A stretch of 64,000 nt of DNA from Bordetella sp. H567 (lineage in GTDB: Bacteria; Pseudomonadota; Gammaproteobacteria; Burkholderiales; Burkholderiaceae_B), in NCBI RefSeq assembly GCF_001704295.1, contig NZ_CP012334.1, positions 2,058,084-2,122,083 on the forward strand. The letters are read 5' to 3'. This document shows positions 58,889 to 64,000 of this stretch, in pieces. The notes below the pieces were generated by a model that searched no databases, was not told where the DNA came from, and was given only the letters and a program-made list of their open reading frames with translations. Both the position numbers and the translations under genes were made by a program. Position 1 is the stretch's first letter. Every line of letters begins with the position of its first letter.

Positions 58889-59890
58889 ATGGTCGACATT
58901 CCCATGTCGGGCCGGCGCTCGCCGTTCGCCCGTGTCCTGGCCGCTTCCATACTCGCTGCATGCTGCGCGCTGGCAGCCGCACCAGCGGCGGCAAAATATC
59001 CCGAGAACCCTGTGCGACTGATCGTCCCCTTCGCTCCGGGCGGGGCCGTGGACGGCGTGGGGCGCCTTACCGCCGAAAACCTATCCAGGCAGCTCGGCCA
59101 GCAAGTCGTCGTGGAAAACCGCCCCGGCGCGGGCGGGGTGATCGGCATCGGCACGGTGGCGCGCGCCGATCCGGACGGCTACACGGTGCTGATGGGCAAT
59201 ATCGCCCTGACCTCCGCGCCCGCCCTGTACAAGAAACTGACCTTCGATCCCGACAAGGATTTCAAGGGTGTCATCGTGGTGGGCAGCGCGCCCTACGTGC
59301 TGGCGGTCGCGCCCGACTTTCCCGCGCAGTCCGTCAAGGAATTGATCGAACTGGCCAAGACCCATCCCGGCAAGTACGACTTCTCGTCGGCGGGGACCGG
59401 TTCCGCCATACACCTGGCGGGGGAGATGTTCAAAAGCATGGCGCACATCGACATCGTCCACGTGCCGTTCAAGGGCGCCGGTCCGGCCGCCGCCGCGCTG
59501 CTCGGCGGCCAGGTGCAGATGATGTTCGGCTCGCTGGGTGAGATGATGCCCCTGATCGAGTCCGGCAAGGTGCGCGCGCTCGGCGTGACGTCGGCAAGGC
59601 GCGACTCCTATGTGCCCGGCATTCCCACCATACAGGAGGCAGGCGTGCCGGGATTCGAGGTCATCGGCTGGTATGGCTTGTTCGTGCCTGCCAAGACACC
59701 GGCCGGCGTCATCGCGACCTTGCACGATGCCGCCATCAAAGCCCTGAAGACGCCGGAAATGCAGCAACAGTTGAAGAACTACAAGCTGCACGCGGTAGGC
59801 GGCAGTCCCGCGGATGCGGACAAGCAATTGAAAGCGGAAACCGCCGAATGGGCGCGCGTCGTCAAGGACGCGCACATCCAGGCCAATTGA
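58889..59890 (+). CDS. Bug-family (TctC) periplasmic solute-binding protein
   Basis: An extracytoplasmic binding protein of 333 residues (signal peptide ending ~AAPAAA, then KYPENPVRLIVPFAPGGAVDGVGRL). Conserved family motifs: VVENRPGAGG, DGYTVLMGN, FKGAGPAAAALLGGQVQMMF and GWYGLFVPAKTP. It would bind a dicarboxylate or similar organic acid in the periplasm. No TctA/TctB transporter lies beside it; in Bordetellae most such proteins are orphans. It is the first gene of a group with two MmgE/PrpD enzymes. Confidence 0.93.
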   Translation: MVDIPMSGRRSPFARVLAASILAACCALAAAPAAAKYPENPVRLIVPFAPGGAVDGVGRLTAENLSRQLGQQVVVENRPGAGGVIGIGTVARADPDGYTVLMGNIALTSAPALYKKLTFDPDKDFKGVIVVGSAPYVLAVAPDFPAQSVKELIELAKTHPGKYDFSSAGTGSAIHLAGEMFKSMAHIDIVHVPFKGAGPAAAALLGGQVQMMFGSLGEMMPLIESGKVRALGVTSARRDSYVPGIPTIQEAGVPGFEVIGWYGLFVPAKTPAGVIATLHDAAIKALKTPEMQQQLKNYKLHAVGGSPADADKQLKAETAEWARVVKDAHIQAN

Positions 59891-59980
59891 GTCCGCGGGG
59901 CCTATCGATCCACGTCGATCCAACGGTATGCATATCGCCGTCGAATCGAATGAACGCCGACACAAGCACTTGAACACGAG

Positions 59981-61339
59981 ATGAACACCGACAAGCAACT
60001 TCCCGAAGATGAACAGGTCACGCGCCTGCTGGCGCGGCACATCGCCAATGCGCGATTCTCCGACCTGCCGCCGGCCGCCGTGGCGGCCGCCCGGCGCGGT
60101 GTGCTGGACTGGCTCGGCTGCGCCCTGGCGGGCAGCCGCCATGCCACGCTGGATATCCTTGCCTCCGTGATGCAGGAACTGAACGGCCAGCCCCAGGCGA
60201 CGGTGCTTGGCCGCGACAGCAAGGCCGGCCTGTTGGAAGCCGCGCTGATCAACGGCCAGATGGGCCACGTGCTGGACTACGACGACACGCACATGGGCGG
60301 CGTCGTGCTGCATGCCAGCTCACCGGTGCTGGCGGCATTGCTGGCCCTGTCGGAAACGACGAAGGCCAGCGGCGCCGACCTGATCGTGGCCTATGCCTGC
60401 GGGTTCGAAGCGGGCGTGCGTATCGGCCAGGCCAGTCCGGAACATCACCGCGGCGGTTGGCACTTGACGGGCACGCTGGGCACTTTCGCGGCCAGCGCGG
60501 CCGCGGCGCGGCTTCTGGGACTGGACGAACAACGGACGGTGCACGCATTGGGCATCGGCGGCACCCAGGCCGGCGGCATGCAGCAGAACCGCGGCACGAT
60601 GTGCAAATCCTTTCATGCCGGCAAGGCCGCGTCCAACGGCCTGCTGGCGGCCAAGCTGGCGCAGAAAGGCTTCGACAGCTCGATGCAGATCGTCGAAGGC
60701 AATCGCGGCTTCTGCCGCATCTACAGCAGCGTTGCCGCGCCGCAGGCCCTGGTCGACGGATTGGGCACGCGCTGGGAAATCACCCGCAATGGCCACAAGC
60801 CCTATGCCTGCGGCGTGGTGCTGCATCCGGCCATCGACGCCCTGATCCAGCTGCGCAAGACCTACGCGATCGAGCCGGCCAAGGTCAGCAGCATTTCGCT
60901 GCGCGTGCATCCGCTGGTGCTCGCGATCACGGCGGTGGTGGAACCACGCACGGGCCTGAAGTCGAAGTTCAGCATCTCGCATTGCGCGGCGGTCGCCTTG
61001 CATGACGGCGCGGCCGGAACCGCGCAATACACCGATGCCAGGGCGCTGGACCCGGCCATCACCGCGCTGCGCTTGAAGACCAGCGCGGTCGCCGACGAAA
61101 CCCTGCGCAACGACGAGGCGCATGCCACGGTCGTGGCCGATGGCAAGACCTACGAGATCCACGTCGACCATGCGACCGGCACGGTAGGCAACCCGATGGA
61201 CGACGACGCCATTCGCCAGAAATTCCTGGCCAATGCCGTGCCGGTCATCGGCAAGGACCGCGCCGATAAGGTCTGCGAGTGGGTCGCGTCCCTGGAAAAA
61301 CAATCCGACGTCAGCCAATTGCCGGTGCTGTGCGCCTGA
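59981..61339 (+). CDS. MmgE/PrpD-family protein (first copy)
   Basis: A 452-residue all-helical plus beta protein related to 2-methylcitrate dehydratase and cis-aconitate decarboxylase. N-terminal RRGVLDWLGCALAGSRHATLDI, then AALINGQMGHVLDYDDTHMGGVVLHASSPVLAALLAL, is the family hallmark region. The C-terminal domain carries YGFDMRV-type strands (VSSISLRVHPLVLAITAV). True substrate unknown; probably a dicarboxylate or substituted succinate. Start ATG 59981 is 90 bases after tctC, so co-transcription is likely. It is 41 bases upstream of the second copy. Confidence 0.92.
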   Translation: MNTDKQLPEDEQVTRLLARHIANARFSDLPPAAVAAARRGVLDWLGCALAGSRHATLDILASVMQELNGQPQATVLGRDSKAGLLEAALINGQMGHVLDYDDTHMGGVVLHASSPVLAALLALSETTKASGADLIVAYACGFEAGVRIGQASPEHHRGGWHLTGTLGTFAASAAAARLLGLDEQRTVHALGIGGTQAGGMQQNRGTMCKSFHAGKAASNGLLAAKLAQKGFDSSMQIVEGNRGFCRIYSSVAAPQALVDGLGTRWEITRNGHKPYACGVVLHPAIDALIQLRKTYAIEPAKVSSISLRVHPLVLAITAVVEPRTGLKSKFSISHCAAVALHDGAAGTAQYTDARALDPAITALRLKTSAVADETLRNDEAHATVVADGKTYEIHVDHATGTVGNPMDDDAIRQKFLANAVPVIGKDRADKVCEWVASLEKQSDVSQLPVLCA

Positions 61340-61379
61340 CCGTGCTCACTACGCCATCCCCCAGCAAGGAGTTTTCGTC

Positions 61380-62759
61380 ATGATGACGCCCGAAATGGCC
61401 GCGCGGCCATCGCCCATGCCCGCGCTGGCCGCGCATATCGCCGGTGCGCTGCGGCAGGCGCTGCCCGAAGCAGTCCTTGAGAAAGCCAAGTTCCAGTTCC
61501 TGGATACCTTGGCCGCGATGATCTCTGGGGCACGCCTGCCGCCCGGCGAAAAAGCCATCGCGTATGCGCGCACGCAAGGGGAGAGTTCGCAGGCCTGCGT
61601 GATCGGTTCATCGTTGCTGACCACGGCCGTCAACGCGGCGCTGGCCAATGGCATGCTGGCGCATGCGGACGAGACCGACGATTCCCACGCGGCGTCGCTC
61701 ACGCACCCCGGCTGTGGCATTGTTCCCGCCGCCCTCGCGGTTGCAGAGATGCATCGGCGCGGCGGCCTGGACCTGCTCAAGGCCATCGTGCTGGGCTATG
61801 ACGTGGGCTGCCGCCTCACGATGTGCCTGCATCCCTATCAATTCCGCGCCGCCGGGCATTCGTCACATACCTTCGGGCCCAACTTCGGCGCCGCCGCGGC
61901 GGCCGGCGTGCTGGCGGGCGTGGATGATGAAACGCGCGCCCGCTACCTGATGTCGTATGCCGCGCAGCAGGCCTCCGGCGTGTCGTGCTGGATGCGCGAC
62001 AAGGACCATATCGAAAAAGCGTTCGACTTCGGCGGCATGCCGGCGCGCAACGGCGTGACGTCCGCGCTGATGGTGGCTAATGGTTTTACCGGCGTGGACG
62101 ACGTGTTTTCCGGCGAGCGCTGCTTCTTCGATGCCTACGGCGACAAGGCCGACCGCGACGTGCTGGCGCAGGGCCTGGGCACCCGCTTCGAAATCCTGGA
62201 GACCAGCATCAAGCGCTGGACGGTGGGCTCGCCGATCCAGGCGCCGCTGGACGCCTTGTATGCGTTGTTGGCGGAACAGGAGGTTCCCGCCGACGCGGTG
62301 ACGGCCGTCACGGTACGCATTCCCCACGAATCACTGACCATCGTCAACAACCGCGACATGCCGGAAATCTGCATGCAGCATCTGATCGCCACCATGCTGC
62401 TGGACGGCAAGCTCACCTTCGTGTCCGCGCACGATCGTGCTCGCATGGCCGACCCCGCTGTGCTTGCGTTGCGCAAGCGCATCAGCCTGTTCGGCGACGA
62501 CGAATTGTCCAAGGCGATGCCGACCCGCCAGGGCACGGTGGAAATCACGCTGCGCGACGGGCGCCGGCTGTCCCGCCACACCCCGGCGGTGCGCGGCACG
62601 CCCGCCAATCCCATGACCCGCAAGGAAGTCCACGAAAAGTGCCACGACCTGATCGCGCCGGTCACCGGCGCCCAGCGCGCCCAGGCGCTGTGCGAGCGCG
62701 TGTGGGCGCTGGAGAGCATGACCGATGCGCGCGAATTGCGACCGTTGCTGAGCGCCTGA
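61380..62759 (+). CDS. MmgE/PrpD-family protein (second copy)
   Basis: A 459-residue paralogue of the preceding gene, not closely identical, so they likely act on different substrates or as a hetero-pair. Hallmarks: KFQFLDTLAAMISGARLPPG, ALANGMLAHADETDDSHAASLTHPGCGIVPAALAVAE and RWTVGSPIQAPLDAL. AAGGAG is 8 bases from the ATG at 61380, which defines the start inside a longer open frame. Confidence 0.92.
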   Translation: MMTPEMAARPSPMPALAAHIAGALRQALPEAVLEKAKFQFLDTLAAMISGARLPPGEKAIAYARTQGESSQACVIGSSLLTTAVNAALANGMLAHADETDDSHAASLTHPGCGIVPAALAVAEMHRRGGLDLLKAIVLGYDVGCRLTMCLHPYQFRAAGHSSHTFGPNFGAAAAAGVLAGVDDETRARYLMSYAAQQASGVSCWMRDKDHIEKAFDFGGMPARNGVTSALMVANGFTGVDDVFSGERCFFDAYGDKADRDVLAQGLGTRFEILETSIKRWTVGSPIQAPLDALYALLAEQEVPADAVTAVTVRIPHESLTIVNNRDMPEICMQHLIATMLLDGKLTFVSAHDRARMADPAVLALRKRISLFGDDELSKAMPTRQGTVEITLRDGRRLSRHTPAVRGTPANPMTRKEVHEKCHDLIAPVTGAQRAQALCERVWALESMTDARELRPLLSA

Positions 62760-62803
62760 GCGCCTGAGCGATGTGCATGAACTGAGTCACTTGCCGAGCG
62801 CTT

Positions 62804-62841
62804 GGCGGCGCCGCATCGCGGCCATCCCGATGCGCGCCGCC
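62804..62841. terminator. GC-rich hairpin between convergent PrpD and tctC-like genes
   Basis: GGCGGCGCCGCATCG (62804-62818) pairs with CGATGCGCGCCGCC (62828-62841) with one bulged base and a 9-base loop. No T-run. It sits in the 165-base gap between two converging genes and probably serves both. Confidence 0.5.
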
Positions 62842-62924
62842 GCCGTACAGGAGACCCATGACGAAGAGGATGCCGCTGCCTGTGGAAAAGAGCCGGCACG
62901 CATGGGAGCGCGCCGCATGAACGC

Positions 62925-63902
62925 CTATCCCAGCTTCAGGTTCGTCGCCCTGATGATCTTGCCCCACTTGTCCTGTTCCGACAGGATGAAGCGCTGGAAT
63001 TCCTGCGGCGTATCGCCGACCATATCGACGCCGGTGGCCTTGAATTTCGCGATGACCGCCGGATCGGCAAGCACCTGCCGCACCGCGGCGTTCAGCTTGT
63101 TCACGACGTCCGGCGGCGTATGCGCCGGCGCGACCAGGCCGAACCATGCGTCCGATTCGAACCCCGGCACGGTCTCGGCGATGGCCGGGATGTCCTGCAT
63201 GCTGGGCAGGCGATGGCTGGATGCCACGCCCAGCGCACGCATGGTGCCCGCCTTGACCTGCGGATAAGCCGTCGGCGAATTGTCGAACATCACCTGGATC
63301 TGGCCGCCGATCAGGTCGGTGGTGGCGGGGGCGCTGCCGCGGTAGGGGATATGCTGCAGGTCTATGCCCGCGTCCAGCTTCAGCAATTCCATGGTCAAGT
63401 GGCTGGTGGTGCCGCTGCCCTGCGAACCATAGGCGACGCTGCCGGGATGCGCCTTGGCGTAGGCGATCAGTTCCGGCACGGTCTTGAACGGCACGTTCAT
63501 GTTCGAGACCAGCATGATGGGCACCGAGGCCAGCATCGATATGGGCGCGAAGTCCTTGATGGGATCGTAGCCGGGACTGGCATACAGCTGCTGGTTGATG
63601 CTCAGGGGCCCGGCGCTGGACACCAGCAGCGTATAGCCGTCCGGCTTGGCGCGCGCGACATAGGCCGCGCCGACATTGCCGCCCGCGCCCTGGCGGTTTT
63701 CCACGATCACCGACTGCTTCAGGATCGGGCCGAGCTTTTCGGCCAGCACACGCGCCACCACGTCGGTCGTGCCGCCAGGCGGAAAGGGCACGACGATGCT
63801 GACGGTTTGCGCGGGCCAGGCGTCAGCCGCCAGGGCGGTTGACGCGGGCAGGGCGCACGCGATCACAGCGGCCATCACTGCGCGTCGCAACTGCTTCAAC
63901 AT
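62925..63902 (-). CDS. Bug-family (TctC) periplasmic solute-binding protein (second)
   Basis: A 325-residue extracytoplasmic binding protein with signal peptide (MLKQLRRAVMAAVIACALPASTALA) and motifs VSIVVPFPPGGTTDVVARV, VIVENRQGAGGNVGAAYV, QHIPYRGSAPATTDLIGGQIQVMF and FGLVAPAHTPP. A GAGGGAGA site lies 7 bases from the ATG. It converges on the PrpD genes and may belong to a separate operon that enters from the right edge. Ligand unknown. Confidence 0.93.
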   Translation of the reverse strand: MLKQLRRAVMAAVIACALPASTALAADAWPAQTVSIVVPFPPGGTTDVVARVLAEKLGPILKQSVIVENRQGAGGNVGAAYVARAKPDGYTLLVSSAGPLSINQQLYASPGYDPIKDFAPISMLASVPIMLVSNMNVPFKTVPELIAYAKAHPGSVAYGSQGSGTTSHLTMELLKLDAGIDLQHIPYRGSAPATTDLIGGQIQVMFDNSPTAYPQVKAGTMRALGVASSHRLPSMQDIPAIAETVPGFESDAWFGLVAPAHTPPDVVNKLNAAVRQVLADPAVIAKFKATGVDMVGDTPQEFQRFILSEQDKWGKIIRATNLKLG

Positions 63903-64000
63903 GGTTTGTCTCCCTCTTTATCGATGTTGTTGCCGGTGTCGCTGCTACTGCTTCTACTGCTGCTGTCACCAGTGCCGCTACGGCTACTGCCGCCGCCGCT
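63896..64000 (-). other. Trinucleotide-biased low-complexity tract at the window edge
   Basis: The plus strand is rich in CTG/CTA/CTT triplets. On the minus strand one frame stays open for 34 codons as a Ser/Gly-rich sequence (SGGGSSRSGTGDSSSRSSSS...), ending TGA at 63898-63896 and overlapping the tctC-like ATG by seven bases. A second frame is open and Ala/Val/Thr-rich. This may be the C-terminus of an upstream gene or simply a repeat. Confidence 0.4.

Noticed and set aside
63936-64000. Triplet-rich tract considered as a CRISPR or tandem-repeat array.
   Set aside because: Units are irregular and too short; no spacers or consistent repeat.

Overview
The window is about 68% GC by eye, with dense gene packing and many 4-nt overlapping start/stop pairs. 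It looks like a chromosomal segment of a betaproteobacterium of the Alcaligenaceae, most likely Bordetella or a close relative such as Achromobacter. The main evidence is the pheT-ihfA-merR-tRNAPro order, the Burkholderia/Bordetella-type porin, two Bug (TctC) periplasmic binding proteins, tandem MmgE/PrpD genes and an imuA-imuB-dnaE2 cassette. I see no insertion sequence, prophage, integrase, CRISPR array or rRNA.

Layout. 1-3.3 kb: housekeeping end of pheT, ihfA, a MerR regulator and tRNA-Pro(GGG). 3.5-6.8 kb: a porin, then a KaiC-like double ATPase with a single-domain response regulator. 6.8-7.7 kb: an unusually long gene-poor stretch with an imperfect direct repeat. 7.7-20.7 kb: mixed metabolic genes (HpcH/HpaI aldolase, AGE epimerase, a two-subunit molybdenum hydroxylase divergent from a MocA-type cofactor enzyme, an Atm1-type ABC exporter, aldo/keto reductase, amidase, a DUF1932 dehydrogenase, a metallophosphatase) with several small unknown proteins. 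20.7-31.1 kb: PBP1A, an AraC regulator divergent from an Fsr-type exporter, an S9 peptidase, small lipoproteins, a thioesterase, dinB and a YqeY protein.

31.1-47.3 kb: the most striking region. Sixteen genes on the minus strand, almost all translationally coupled, encode an aryl-polyene type II polyketide pathway: two acyl carrier proteins, two ketosynthases plus a chain-length-factor-like partner, ketoreductase, two dehydratase domains (one fused to the acyl-activating ligase), thioesterase, two acyltransferases, a glycosyltransferase, an MMPL exporter, a LolA-like carrier, a DUF3261 lipoprotein, a membrane protein and a flavoprotein carrying flavin-dependent halogenase motifs. A divergent Sfp-type phosphopantetheinyl transferase would activate the carrier proteins. 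Together they should build a polyene carboxylate, attach it to a lipid-like carrier and export it to the outer membrane.

47.3-64 kb: LysR regulator divergent from a D-amino-acid dehydrogenase, a 64-residue protein that is half glutamine, the imuA-imuB-dnaE2 mutagenesis cassette behind a perfect SOS box, a DUF1326/DUF2182 pair, a secreted TPR protein, and a Bug/MmgE-PrpD cluster preceded by paired GTATAC palindromes. The right edge is a trinucleotide-biased low-complexity tract.

All assignments come from reading the sequence and translations without database searches. Family names rest on motifs and are given with matching confidence.
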